Shown: in pieces, positions 45,898 through 54,474 of the stretch
Numbering within the stretch: position 1 is the stretch's first letter
How the letters are laid out: every line of letters starts with the position of its first letter
Assembly: GCF_000732195.1 (NCBI RefSeq)
Contig: NZ_JNNU01000018.1
Span: forward strand, 1 to 64,000
Length of the DNA: 64,000 bases
Source: Neorhizobium vignae
Lineage (GTDB): Bacteria > Pseudomonadota > Alphaproteobacteria > Rhizobiales > Rhizobiaceae
Direction: 5' to 3'
Notes under the pieces: generated by a model
What the model was told of the DNA's origin: nothing
The model's input: the letters and a program-made list of their open reading frames with translations, nothing else
Databases searched by the model: none
Position numbers and translations under genes: made by a program

Positions 45898-47472
45898 ATG
45901 AAACCGATGAAATTTCTCCTGGCCGGGGTTGCGGCCTCGGTCATCGCCCTGGGCTCGGCTCAGGCCGCCGACCTGATACTCGGCAGCGCCACCGAGCCGT
46001 CGGCGATCGATCCGCAATTCTCGCGCACCGGCAACAACCAGAACATTGCCATGCAGGTCTTCGACCGCCTGGTGCAGACCGACCCGGCAATCAATATCGA
46101 GCCGGCGCTTGCCGTCTCCTGGACAAATGTCGATCCGCTGACCTGGCAGATCAAACTGCGCGACGGCGTCAAATTCCATGACGGCAACCCGCTGACGGCC
46201 GAGGACGTGATCTTCTCGCTCACTCGCGCCAAGGATATCCCCAACAGCCCGGCGCCTTTCTCCGGCAACGTGGCTGCGATCGACAGCATGAAGGCGATCG
46301 ACAAGCTGACCATCGAAATCAAGACCAAGAAGCCGACGCCCGATTTCATCGAACAGGTCGGCTTCGTCTACATCGTCGAGAAGAAGGTCGCGGAAGGCGC
46401 CTCGATCGAGGACTTCAACAGCGGCAAGGCAGCTATCGGCACCGGCGCCTACAAGTTCAAGTCCTGGACGCCGGGCGACAACCTGCAACTCACCCGCAAC
46501 GATGCCTTCTGGGGCAAGAAACAGGATTTCGACAACGTCACGATCAAGTTCATCTCGAACGACGCCTCGCGCGTCGCGGCCCTTCGCTCCGGCTCCGTCG
46601 ACCTGATCGACGCCGTGCCGCCAGGCGATGTGAAGACCCTCCAGGGGATCTCCGGTCTCAAGCTCTTCTCGATCGCCTCGGCCCGGATGATCTACCTCGC
46701 GCTCGACAGCGCCCGCGACAAGACGCCCTTCATCACCGACAAGGACGGCAAGCCGCTCGACAAGAACCCGCTGAAGGACGTCAAGGTCCGCCAGGCGCTC
46801 TCCGAGCTGGTCAACCGCCAGCTGATCATCGACCGTATTCTCGACGGTTCGGCGGAAGCTGCAGGCCAGCTGGTTCCGAACGGCGTTGCCGGCAACGATC
46901 CGACGATCGCGGCGCCCGCCATGAACGCCGAGAACGCCAAGAAGCTGCTTGCGGAAGCCGGCTACAAGGACGGTTTCGGCATCACCATCCACACCTCCAA
47001 CGACCGCTTTCCGGGCGATGCGGAAGTGGCGCAGGCGCTCGGCCAGATGTTCGCGCGCGGCGGACTGAAGGTGAACGGCGTCGTCGCACAGCCCTATAAC
47101 GTCTACACCAAGGGCGCCGGGGCCGGCGAATTCTCCGCCTTCATCTTCTCGCTCGGCAACTCCACGCCGACCTCCGCCACGGGTCTTCGCAACCTGCTGA
47201 TGACGGCCAACAAGGATGCAGGCACCGGCTCCTTCAACCGGACGAAATACTCGAACCCGGCCTTCGACGACGCGATGCGTGCCGCCACCGCCGAATTCGA
47301 CGTCAAGAAGCGTGTCGAACTGCTGCAGAAGGCCACCAAGATGGTGTTCTCCGACGTGCCGCTCATCCCGCTCTACTGGCAGAAGGTTCACTGGGCCGGC
47401 AAGGCGAACCTCTCCTATGTCGCCAACATGACGGAAGACACCAGCGCGACGCTCGCCGGCATAGCGAAGTAA
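45898..47472 (+). CDS. Peptide-type ABC importer binding protein (family 5)
   Basis: This 524-residue exported protein has a signal peptide to about residue 23 (FLLAGVAASVIALGSAQA) and family 5 hallmarks: ILGSATEPSAIDPQ, VKFHDGNPLTAEDVIFSL, IGTGAYKFKSWTPGD, NRQLIIDRILDG and VPLIPLYWQ. It binds peptides or related compounds in the periplasm. ATG 45898 follows GGAAGGGAAC. It comes after the ATPase genes, an uncommon order for this family, and is followed by a 121-base gap with a stem-loop. Confidence 0.92.
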   Translation: MKPMKFLLAGVAASVIALGSAQAADLILGSATEPSAIDPQFSRTGNNQNIAMQVFDRLVQTDPAINIEPALAVSWTNVDPLTWQIKLRDGVKFHDGNPLTAEDVIFSLTRAKDIPNSPAPFSGNVAAIDSMKAIDKLTIEIKTKKPTPDFIEQVGFVYIVEKKVAEGASIEDFNSGKAAIGTGAYKFKSWTPGDNLQLTRNDAFWGKKQDFDNVTIKFISNDASRVAALRSGSVDLIDAVPPGDVKTLQGISGLKLFSIASARMIYLALDSARDKTPFITDKDGKPLDKNPLKDVKVRQALSELVNRQLIIDRILDGSAEAAGQLVPNGVAGNDPTIAAPAMNAENAKKLLAEAGYKDGFGITIHTSNDRFPGDAEVAQALGQMFARGGLKVNGVVAQPYNVYTKGAGAGEFSAFIFSLGNSTPTSATGLRNLLMTANKDAGTGSFNRTKYSNPAFDDAMRAATAEFDVKKRVELLQKATKMVFSDVPLIPLYWQKVHWAGKANLSYVANMTEDTSATLAGIAK

Positions 47473-47529
47473 GTCTTCCCGCTCTCGACATCTTGCTGCG
47501 GCCCTCTCTCCTGGAGCCGCGGCATACCC

Positions 47530-47564
47530 CCGGGCCGGCCTGACATGTGGTGGGGCTGGCCCGG
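47530..47564 (+). other. Stem-loop between binding-protein and hydrolase genes
   Basis: CCGGGCCGGCC (47530-47540) and GGCTGGCCCGG (47554-47564) pair over eleven positions with one mismatch around a 13-base loop. No T-run follows. It ends 29 bases before the hydrolase ATG and may stabilise the 3' end of the binding-protein message or reduce read-through. Confidence 0.5.
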
Positions 47565-47593
47565 CATTGATTTGCAAATTCGAGGATATGGAC

Positions 47594-49498
47594 ATGGATA
47601 CTCTGACGCCATCGCGCTTCGAGGTGATTGCCGACGACGTGGTCGTCGAACGGGATGTGATGGTGACGATGCGCGACGGCGTGAGGCTGGCGACCGACGT
47701 CTACCGGCCGGCCAAGAACGGCAAGGCGATCGAAGGCCGACTTCCAGCGATCATGGAACGCACGCCCTACGGCAAGGCGGAGCGTTCGCGTTCCGAGATC
47801 GAAGTGGGCATGGCGGAGCCGATGAAGCGCCATGAGGTTGCGAGCTATTTCGTCCGGGCGGGATATGCCGTGATCTACCAGGATTGCCGCGGCCGCTACA
47901 ATTCCGAGGGCGAGTTCAGCAAATACATTTCAGAAGCCGCCGACGGTTACGATACCGCCTGCTGGCTGGTGGAACAGCCCTGGTCGAATGGCCAGTTCGG
48001 GACGATGGGCCTTTCCTATGCGGCCCATACTCAAGCGGCGCTCGCCTGCCTCAACCCACCGGGGCTGGCCTGCATGGTGATGGATTCGGGCGGATTCTCG
48101 AACGCCTATCAGTGCGGCATCCGCCAGGGCGGCGCCTTCGAACTGAAGCAGGCGACCTGGGCCTACAATCAGGCGATCGGCGAGGGCAATGAGGTTGCCC
48201 GTGCCGCGATCGAAGCGGAGGACCTGCACGCATGGTTCAACGTCATGCCCTGGAGCGAAGGCAATTCTCCGGTGCGCTGGATGCCGGAATATGAAAGCTA
48301 CCTGCTCGACCAGTGGCGCAGCGGCACGTTCGACGAAAGCTGGCGCCGGGTCGGGCTTTACATGGAAGGTTTCTACGAGACCTTTCCGGAAGTGCCTGTC
48401 GTGCTGATGTCGAGCTGGTACGACGCCTATGTGAAGTCGACGCTCGACAACTATCGCGGACTTTCCGGCAAGGACAGCCGACCGCTGCAGCTGATCATGG
48501 GGCCTTGGCTGCACGGCAACCGCAATGCGACGCTTGCCGGCGACACTTCCTTCGGGCCGACGGCGCCGCTTGGCGGCAATGTCATGGAAAGCTGGCTATC
48601 CTTCCGTCGCAACTGGTTCGATCACTGGCTGAAGGGCAAGGACAATACGGTTGCGCAGGAACCGGTGGTGCGGGCCTTCGTGATGGGCGGCGGGTCTGGC
48701 ACGCGCAACGCGGACGGCCGGCTGGATCACGGCGGGCAATGGATCGAGGCGGCCGACTGGCCGCTGCCGGGAACGGAATTCCGAAATTACTATATCCACG
48801 AAAACGGCTCACTTTCGACCGACAGGCCGAAGGTGGAAGCGTCTCCCTTCACCTACGACTTCGACCCAAAGAACCCGGTTCCGACCATCGGCGGATCACT
48901 GACGAGTGGTCAGCCGATTTTCGAAGGCGGCGGTTTCGACCAGCGCGAGGGCGAGAAGTTCTACGGCTCGAAACATCCGGGCCTGCCGCTTTCTGCGCGT
49001 GCCGACGTGCTCTCCTTCGAGACCGAGCCGCTTACCGAAGATGTCGCCGTGGTCGGGCCGATCACGGTCGAGCTCTACGTCTCATCCGACGCGCCGGACA
49101 CGGATTTCACCGCGAAACTCGTCGACGTCTATCCGCCAAGCAAGGATTATCCGACCGGCTACGCGCTCAACATCACCGACGGGATCATCCGCTGCCGCTA
49201 TCGCAACTCCTTCGAAAAGCCGGAGCCGATCGTCAAGGGCGAGGTGTTCAAGGTAACGATCGAGCCGTTTGCGACCGCCAACCTGTTCGCCAAGGGCCAT
49301 CGAATCCGGGTGGATATCTCGTCGTCCAACTTCCCGAAGTACGACATCAATCCAAATAGCTATGCGCCGGAAGGCCGGGGACGCACAAGCCAAGTGGCCC
49401 GCAACACGGTTTTCTGCGATGGTATGCGTGCATCTGCCATCCGCCTGCCGATCGTCGGTAGAGTGGCAATGGCGGCGCTGAAGCCCATCGCGAAATGA
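47594..49498 (+). CDS. CocE/NonD-family (S15-type) alpha/beta hydrolase
   Basis: This 634-residue protein has an N-terminal alpha/beta-hydrolase domain with MRDGVRLATDVYRP, RTPYGKAE, QDCRGRYNSEG, nucleophile Ser in FGTMGLSYAAHTQ, Asp region SSWYDAY and His in MGPWLHG. A C-terminal jelly-roll domain (about 400-634) follows, as in X-prolyl dipeptidyl peptidases and cocaine esterase. It would cleave an ester or amide, possibly a peptide imported by the neighbouring system. No signal peptide is seen, so it acts in the cytoplasm. ATG 47594 is chosen because GAGGA lies seven bases before it; ATG 47588 is too close. Confidence 0.88.
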   Translation: MDTLTPSRFEVIADDVVVERDVMVTMRDGVRLATDVYRPAKNGKAIEGRLPAIMERTPYGKAERSRSEIEVGMAEPMKRHEVASYFVRAGYAVIYQDCRGRYNSEGEFSKYISEAADGYDTACWLVEQPWSNGQFGTMGLSYAAHTQAALACLNPPGLACMVMDSGGFSNAYQCGIRQGGAFELKQATWAYNQAIGEGNEVARAAIEAEDLHAWFNVMPWSEGNSPVRWMPEYESYLLDQWRSGTFDESWRRVGLYMEGFYETFPEVPVVLMSSWYDAYVKSTLDNYRGLSGKDSRPLQLIMGPWLHGNRNATLAGDTSFGPTAPLGGNVMESWLSFRRNWFDHWLKGKDNTVAQEPVVRAFVMGGGSGTRNADGRLDHGGQWIEAADWPLPGTEFRNYYIHENGSLSTDRPKVEASPFTYDFDPKNPVPTIGGSLTSGQPIFEGGGFDQREGEKFYGSKHPGLPLSARADVLSFETEPLTEDVAVVGPITVELYVSSDAPDTDFTAKLVDVYPPSKDYPTGYALNITDGIIRCRYRNSFEKPEPIVKGEVFKVTIEPFATANLFAKGHRIRVDISSSNFPKYDINPNSYAPEGRGRTSQVARNTVFCDGMRASAIRLPIVGRVAMAALKPIAK

Positions 49499-49506
49499 AC
49501 TAGGCC

Positions 49507-50658
49507 ATGCTGACCGTCGCCGTTACCGGCCAAATCCTGATCCACGGTCCCCTCGACCTCTATGGCGAGGGGCAGGCCGAGGTCCGAGATTTCCTCGAAG
49601 CGGATGTGGTCTTCGGCAATCTCGAGGCGACGGTGGAGACGGCAGGGGCATGGCCCACCAAGACGAAGACGCTGCATCTGGCTTCCCCCGATGCGCTGGT
49701 TTCCGTTCGGGAACTCGGTTTTCACGCGGTGACGCATGCCAACAACCATGCCTTCGATCTCGGCCCGCCGGGCATCGCCTCGACGCGCGCCGCGGTGGAA
49801 ATGGCCGGGTTGAAGCTCGCAGGCAGCGGTTTGGATATCGAGCAGGCCGCCGCGCCGGTCATCGTGCCTGGACCTGAGCAATCGCTGGCCATCTTCTCCG
49901 TCGATCTCGGGCCGCAGCCGGACATCAACTATGCCTCGACCGAGCGCGGCGGTATTGCTCCGTTGCGGATGAAGCGGACAGTGAGCGTGCCTGCGGAAGA
50001 CTTCGAGACGCTGAAGCGGATCGTCGGGACGCTCGGAGACGACAAACGTGGCGCGGCGCGTGCCGCCGTGGGTTATGATGTGGGCGAACGCCCGGAACTG
50101 GAGGTCTTCGGCACGCCCGTTGCTGCCGGCGACGCCATCGGTGCCCGCTGGACGGCGAACGAGGCGGACATGCGACGGCTCGTCGACGGCATCGATGCCG
50201 CAAAGGCGATAGGGGATCTGGTAGCGGTGGCGCTCCACGGCCATCACTGGGATTCGAACTGGAAAACGACGCCCGACTGGCTGCTCGATCTCTGTCGCGG
50301 CCTGATCGACAACGGCGCGGACCTAGTGCTTGGCACCGGCGCGCCGGTCATGCAGCCGCTCGTCTTTTATCGCGGGCGGGTGATCATCGCCGGCCTCGGC
50401 AACTTCGTCTTCCACACAGGGCGGTCGGCGACCTATGACGAAAAGCATGTCGATGTCTGGCGCAGCGCCGCGATCCGCTTGACGCTTGCGGATGACGGTA
50501 CTTGCAAGAGACTTGAATTGCTGCCGATTTCGGTCGGCAGGCCCGTGGACCACGACCTGCCTCTGGGGCCGGTTCCGCTGCAGGGCTCCGATGCGGACGA
50601 TATCCGGGAAAGAGCTTTTGCCGGGCTTTCCGCCGCGGACAGACAGGTCGTTTTTTGA
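49507..50658 (+). CDS. CapA/PgsA-type metallophosphoesterase-like protein
   Basis: This 383-residue protein has the PGA_cap fold: VAVTGQILIHGPLDL, VVFGNLEATVET, the metal-site THANNHAFDLGPPGI, VALHGHHWDSN with adjacent His, and VIIAGLGNFVFHTG. Anchored CapA/PgsA proteins take part in poly-gamma-glutamate synthesis. This one has neither signal peptide nor membrane anchor, and no capB/capC partner is nearby, so it is more likely a soluble hydrolase. It begins eight bases after the CocE-type gene and shares its operon. Confidence 0.85.
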   Translation: MLTVAVTGQILIHGPLDLYGEGQAEVRDFLEADVVFGNLEATVETAGAWPTKTKTLHLASPDALVSVRELGFHAVTHANNHAFDLGPPGIASTRAAVEMAGLKLAGSGLDIEQAAAPVIVPGPEQSLAIFSVDLGPQPDINYASTERGGIAPLRMKRTVSVPAEDFETLKRIVGTLGDDKRGAARAAVGYDVGERPELEVFGTPVAAGDAIGARWTANEADMRRLVDGIDAAKAIGDLVAVALHGHHWDSNWKTTPDWLLDLCRGLIDNGADLVLGTGAPVMQPLVFYRGRVIIAGLGNFVFHTGRSATYDEKHVDVWRSAAIRLTLADDGTCKRLELLPISVGRPVDHDLPLGPVPLQGSDADDIRERAFAGLSAADRQVVF

Positions 50659-51384
50659 TCAGCCGAGCTTGCCGGTGAAGATGTAACCGACGCCGCGAAC
50701 GGCCTTGATGAGCTGGGGATGTTTGGCATCCGCCTCGATCTTGCGGCGCAGCCGGACGATCTGGGCATCGATCGTGCGATCGAAGGCATCGAGCTGCCGC
50801 CCCCTCGTCGCGTCCATCAGGAAATCGCGTGTCAGCACCCGGCCCGCATGCTGCACGAAGGCCGCCAGCATCTCGAATTCGCCCGTTGTCAGTTCAACTT
50901 CGCCCTCTTCGGCAGACAGCAGCTGTCGCCTGGAAAGGTTGAGCGTCCATCCTTCGAAACGGACTATCTTCTCCTCGTTTACCTCCGGCTTCGGCTGAGC
51001 CGGCTGGCGCCGCCTGAGGATCGATTTCAACCGCGCATGCACCTCGCGCAGGTGAAACGGCTTGGCGATATAGTCGTCTGCGCCGATCTCGATCCCGATA
51101 ATCCGATCAACCACGTCGTCGCGGCCGGTCAGCATCATGATCGGAACGTCCGATTGCATCCGGATCTCCCGCGCAAGGTCAAAACCGTCCTGGCCGCCGG
51201 GGAGCGAAAGGTCGAGAAGGATGATATCGATCTCCTGCCGCTTCAGCTGGGCGCGCATTTCCTGCCCGTCGGAGGCCGCACTGACAGCATACCCTTCGCC
51301 CTCGAAATACCGCGTGAGCATCTGGCGGATTCGGGGGTCGTCGTCGACGACGAGGATGTTTGCGGAGCTTGTGGGGGATGACAT
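50659..51384 (-). CDS. OmpR-type response regulator, FxkR-like
   Basis: The 241 residues comprise a receiver domain (ILVVDDDPRIRQ, acceptor Asp in IILLDLSLPGG, YIAKPFHLRE) and a C-terminal winged helix (FEGWTLNLSRRQLL, ELTTGEFEMLAAF, DAQIVRLRRKIEAD, VRGVGYIF). The gene is divergent from fixK, and hybrid fixL lies just beyond. In Rhizobium etli an OmpR-type regulator called FxkR links hybrid FixL to fixK through a K-box of direct GTTACA repeats. A matching repeat is present here between the two genes, so the same role is proposed. ATG 51384 is used; a TTG one codon earlier is unlikely. It is convergent with the CapA-like gene with no gap. Confidence 0.88.
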   Translation of the reverse strand: MSSPTSSANILVVDDDPRIRQMLTRYFEGEGYAVSAASDGQEMRAQLKRQEIDIILLDLSLPGGQDGFDLAREIRMQSDVPIMMLTGRDDVVDRIIGIEIGADDYIAKPFHLREVHARLKSILRRRQPAQPKPEVNEEKIVRFEGWTLNLSRRQLLSAEEGEVELTTGEFEMLAAFVQHAGRVLTRDFLMDATRGRQLDAFDRTIDAQIVRLRRKIEADAKHPQLIKAVRGVGYIFTGKLG

Positions 51385-51401
51385 CAACAGGGAACCGGCG
51401 T

Positions 51402-51417
51402 GTTACAGATTGTTACC
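51402..51417 (+). promoter_or_regulatory. K-box-like direct repeat upstream of fixK
   Basis: GTTACAGATTGTTACC is a direct repeat of GTTAC(A/C) spaced by four bases, 87 bases upstream of the fixK ATG. The FxkR-dependent K-box reported upstream of fixK in Rhizobium etli is, as I recall, GTTACA-N4-GTTACA, an almost exact match. It also lies 17 bases from the start of the OmpR-type regulator gene, so it could affect that promoter too. Confidence 0.75.
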
Positions 51418-51503
51418 AACTAGAACCGTCTTTCACACGGCTAGCATTCGCGCGTTACCGGGATTCGGTCAACTGCCTCAACCAAACGGATAGGGGCAGT
51501 TTC

Positions 51504-52259
51504 ATGTTTCTCACGGATTATGCGAAGACCTTCAACGCGGCAGCAGCAAGACCGCTCGAAGAACCGGATTGCCTGCATTCGCTGTTCGCGAAGCAGCCGA
51601 TGGAATATCTGTCGGCCGGCCAGGCCCTGTTCTTCGAGGGCGACGAGGCCCGGCATATTTTCGAGGTGATGGAGGGCACGTTACGCGTTTTCCGGATCAT
51701 TTCGGACGGACGGCGGGTCATTACCGGGTTTCTGCATGCCGGCGATATGATCGGCGTATCGTTCCGGGACAATTATATCTACACTGCGGAAGCCATCACC
51801 ACGGCGAAGGTCCGCCGGCTGGCGCGCCGGCAATTCGAGGCAGCCGTCATCAATTCCGAGAGCCTGAGGCCGAAGGTCTTTGCCCGCGTCTGCGACGAAA
51901 TGGCCGCAGCCCAGGACCAGATGGTACTCCTGTCGAGCAAAAGCGCGGAAGAGCGTCTCTGCACCTTCCTTCTCAGATATCTGAGACGCGCGATGGCCGA
52001 AGGGAGCGCGCAACCGATCGTCGATCTTTCCATGAGCCGGCAGGATATGGCCGACTATCTCGGACTGACGATCGAGACCGTTTCGCGTACTATCACCAGG
52101 CTTATCGGCAAGGGCGTGTTGAATGTTCTGGACCCGGCCGCCCGTCATTCCATAAGAATCGAACGACCGGGGATGCTTGCGCAACTCGCCGGAGACGACG
52201 ATGACTGTGGAGACATGCGGCGCGACCTGATCGCTCTCGGTGAGCGACGGCGCCATTAG
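51504..52259 (+). CDS. fixK: FixK, Crp/Fnr-family transcriptional activator
   Basis: The 251 residues comprise an N-terminal cyclic-nucleotide-binding-like barrel (QALFFEGDEARHIFEVMEG, RVITGFLHAGDMIGVSF) and a C-terminal helix-turn-helix with LSMSRQDMADYLGLTIETVSR. The E-x-x-S-R recognition helix reads TTGAC/T half-sites. It lacks the N-terminal cysteine cluster of FNR/FnrN, so it does not sense oxygen by itself and belongs to the FixK type. Likely targets are the two perfect TTGAC-N4-GTCAA boxes before fixN and fixG in this window. AGGGG precedes ATG 51504. Five bases separate it from fixL. Confidence 0.92.
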   Translation: MFLTDYAKTFNAAAARPLEEPDCLHSLFAKQPMEYLSAGQALFFEGDEARHIFEVMEGTLRVFRIISDGRRVITGFLHAGDMIGVSFRDNYIYTAEAITTAKVRRLARRQFEAAVINSESLRPKVFARVCDEMAAAQDQMVLLSSKSAEERLCTFLLRYLRRAMAEGSAQPIVDLSMSRQDMADYLGLTIETVSRTITRLIGKGVLNVLDPAARHSIRIERPGMLAQLAGDDDDCGDMRRDLIALGERRRH

Positions 52260-52264
52260 ACGGA

Positions 52265-54193
52265 ATGGACATGAACGGCAATACAGGATCCGAAGCCACG
52301 ACGGAAAGCCAACTCGATGCCGTCACCTTTCTTCTCGACCATGCCAACCTTATCGTCCATGGCGTTGACGGCGTCATCCGCCGCTGGACGACGGGTTGCG
52401 AGCAGCTTTACGGCTGGCGGCGGGAGGAGGCTCTCGGCAAGGTCGTTCACGATCTTCTGGCGACACAGTTTCCCGAAACGCTCGACGAGATTCGTCGCCA
52501 TGTCCAGACCTATCATGCCTGGCAAGGCGAGGTCGTCCATCATCACAAGCATGGGCACCCGGTCTTCGTGGCGACCCGCTGGGTGGCCGTCAATCCATCG
52601 AGCGACGGTCCTTCGGTCATCATTCAAACGAACAACGATATCACCGAGATGAAAAGGGTGCAGAACGATCTTGCCGAACGCGAAGCGCATCTGCGCTCCA
52701 TTCTGGACACCGTTCCGGAATCGATGATCGTCATCGACGAGGTCGGCTGCATCTCGTCCTTCAGTACCGCTGCGGAACGGCTGTTCGGCTACTCGTCCGA
52801 CGAGGTCTGCGGGCAGAATGTGAAGATGCTGATGCCATCGCCCGACCGGGACGCCCATGACGGATATATCTCGCGCTACCTCACCACCGGCGAACGCCGG
52901 ATCATCGGCTACGGCCGCGTCGTGACCGGGCAGCGCAAGGACAAAAGCACGTTTCCGATGGAGCTTTCGGTCGGCGAAGCCGTCACCAACGGGAAACGCA
53001 TCTTCACCGGCTTCGTCCGCGACCTCACCAGCCGCCACAAGATCGAAGAGGAGCTGCGTCAGGCCCAGAAGATGGAAGCGATCGGCCAGCTGACCGGCGG
53101 CCTGGCGCACGACTTCAACAATCTTCTGACCGTCATCAGCGGCAATCTCGAAATGATCGAGAACAAGCTCGCGGATGCGGGCCTGCTGGAACTGCTGCAC
53201 GAAGCGCAGGGTGCCGCGGAAGACGGCGCCAAGCTCACCGGCCAGCTGCTCGCCTTCGGACGGCGCCAGCCGCTCAACCCCAAGCTCGCGGATATCGGCA
53301 ATCTCGTGTCCGGCTTTTCGGAACTCCTACGGCGCACGCTAGGGGAAACGATCGAGCTTCGTACGACAGTCACCGGCGTCTCCAACGAAGCGCTGGTCGA
53401 TGCATCGCAGCTGCAGAACGCACTTCTCAACCTGACGCTCAATGCGCGCGATGCGATGCCGCGCGGCGGCAAGCTGTCGATCGAGATTTCCCGCGTCAGG
53501 CTGGATGTCGACTATGCGCAGATGTATCCCGATGTCCGCACCGGCGACTTCGTACTGATTTCCGTTACCGACACAGGTGTCGGCATGTCTCCCGAGGTCA
53601 AGGACAAGGCCTTCGAGCCTTTCTTCACCACCAAGGGCCTGGGCGCCGGAACGGGCCTTGGCCTCAGCATGGTCTACGGGTTCGCCAAACAGTCCGGCGG
53701 GCATATCCAACTCTACAGCGAGCCTGGACAGGGCACGAGCGTCAGGATTTTCCTGCCGGTGGTGCGCAAGACTGAGAAGGTGGATCCGATCGCTGCCGAA
53801 ACCGCTTCGAATCAAGCCTCCATTCCCGGCGGCACCGAAAAGATCCTCGTCGTCGAGGACGACCCGCGGGTCCGGCGCATCGCCGTATCCCGGCTGACGC
53901 AGCTCGGTTACGGCGTCATCGAGGCCTCGAACGGCCAGGAAGCGCTGGACCAGATCGGCCAGCACGACGGCATCCACCTTCTTTTCACCGATATCGTGAT
54001 GCCGGGCGGAATGACGGGCGACGAACTGGCGGCGGAAGTGCGCGCCAGACGGCCAGGCATGAAGGTATTGTTCACCTCCGGCTACGCCGAACCGGCCATT
54101 GCCGGGCGCGAGCTCGCCCAATCCGGTAGCTGGCTCAAGAAGCCATACACCGCCAGGGAACTCGCGGTGCGGCTTCGCGAGCTGCTGGACTGA
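52265..54193 (+). CDS. fixL: Hybrid FixL, heme-PAS oxygen-sensing histidine kinase with C-terminal receiver
   Basis: This 642-residue protein has no membrane segments, so it is soluble. Domains are PAS 1 (about 20-130); PAS 2 (about 142-258) with the heme-ligand His 198 in DAHDGYISRYLTTGE and the IIGYGRVVTGQRKD strand; the phosphorylation site His 282 in GGLAHDFNNLLT; the ATPase domain (NLTLNARDAM, VTDTGVGMSPEV, TGLGLSMVYGFA); and a C-terminal receiver (ILVVEDDPRVRR, LLFTDIVMPGGM). The added receiver and missing membrane anchor match hFixL of Rhizobium etli rather than FixL of Sinorhizobium meliloti. It is co-transcribed with fixK, and a strong terminator follows. Confidence 0.95.
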   Translation: MDMNGNTGSEATTESQLDAVTFLLDHANLIVHGVDGVIRRWTTGCEQLYGWRREEALGKVVHDLLATQFPETLDEIRRHVQTYHAWQGEVVHHHKHGHPVFVATRWVAVNPSSDGPSVIIQTNNDITEMKRVQNDLAEREAHLRSILDTVPESMIVIDEVGCISSFSTAAERLFGYSSDEVCGQNVKMLMPSPDRDAHDGYISRYLTTGERRIIGYGRVVTGQRKDKSTFPMELSVGEAVTNGKRIFTGFVRDLTSRHKIEEELRQAQKMEAIGQLTGGLAHDFNNLLTVISGNLEMIENKLADAGLLELLHEAQGAAEDGAKLTGQLLAFGRRQPLNPKLADIGNLVSGFSELLRRTLGETIELRTTVTGVSNEALVDASQLQNALLNLTLNARDAMPRGGKLSIEISRVRLDVDYAQMYPDVRTGDFVLISVTDTGVGMSPEVKDKAFEPFFTTKGLGAGTGLGLSMVYGFAKQSGGHIQLYSEPGQGTSVRIFLPVVRKTEKVDPIAAETASNQASIPGGTEKILVVEDDPRVRRIAVSRLTQLGYGVIEASNGQEALDQIGQHDGIHLLFTDIVMPGGMTGDELAAEVRARRPGMKVLFTSGYAEPAIAGRELAQSGSWLKKPYTARELAVRLRELLD

Positions 54194-54203
54194 GCAGGGT
54201 TTC

Positions 54204-54231
54204 AAAAAGGGCTGCATCTGCAGCCCTTTTT
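54204..54231 (+). terminator. Bidirectional intrinsic terminator between fixL and fixS
   Basis: A GC-rich stem (AAAAAGGGCTGCA at 54204-54216 with TGCAGCCCTTTTT at 54219-54231) is flanked by A-run and T-run, giving a hairpin plus U-tract in both directions. It sits 11 bases after the fixL stop and about 100 bases after the end of fixS, so it can end both convergent transcripts. Confidence 0.88.
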
Positions 54232-54327
54232 TCTACAATCGACCGAGACATCCCTGGAAATCCCGGCAGCCTCTGGTGCGTGGACCGCGTCCGCATCAGG
54301 GCCAGCGTTTGTCCGGCATCAGCCGGT

Positions 54328-54474
54328 TCACTCCGGCGGATCGTCCTGCAACACGCGCCAGGAGGCGCCTTCGAGATCGTCGTACTGGCCGCTCTTCAGC
54401 GACCAGAGAAAGGCGAAGAGGCCGAGACCGCCGAGGAAAAGCGCGATCGGGATAAGATAGATCAGCATGTTCAT
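54328..54474 (-). CDS. fixS: Cbb3 oxidase maturation protein FixS/CcoS
   Basis: This 48-residue single-pass membrane protein begins MNMLIYLIPIALFLGGLGLF, then FLWSLKSGQYDDLEG, the canonical CcoS pattern of one helix followed by W-x4-GQYDDL. It is needed for cofactor insertion into cbb3 oxidase. Its ATG overlaps the fixI stop as ATGA. It is the last gene of fixGHIS and ends in an acidic tail. Confidence 0.93.
   Translation of the reverse strand: MNMLIYLIPIALFLGGLGLFAFLWSLKSGQYDDLEGASWRVLQDDPPE

Noticed and set aside
45874-47595. A 573-residue minus-strand open frame
   Set aside because: It is antisense to the family 5 binding protein, which has a signal peptide, a good ribosome site and conserved blocks. 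The antisense translation has no recognisable features.
51504-52259. FnrN (oxygen-sensing FNR) as identity of the Crp/Fnr gene
   Set aside because: The N-terminal cysteine cluster needed for the iron-sulfur centre is absent, so FixK type fits better.
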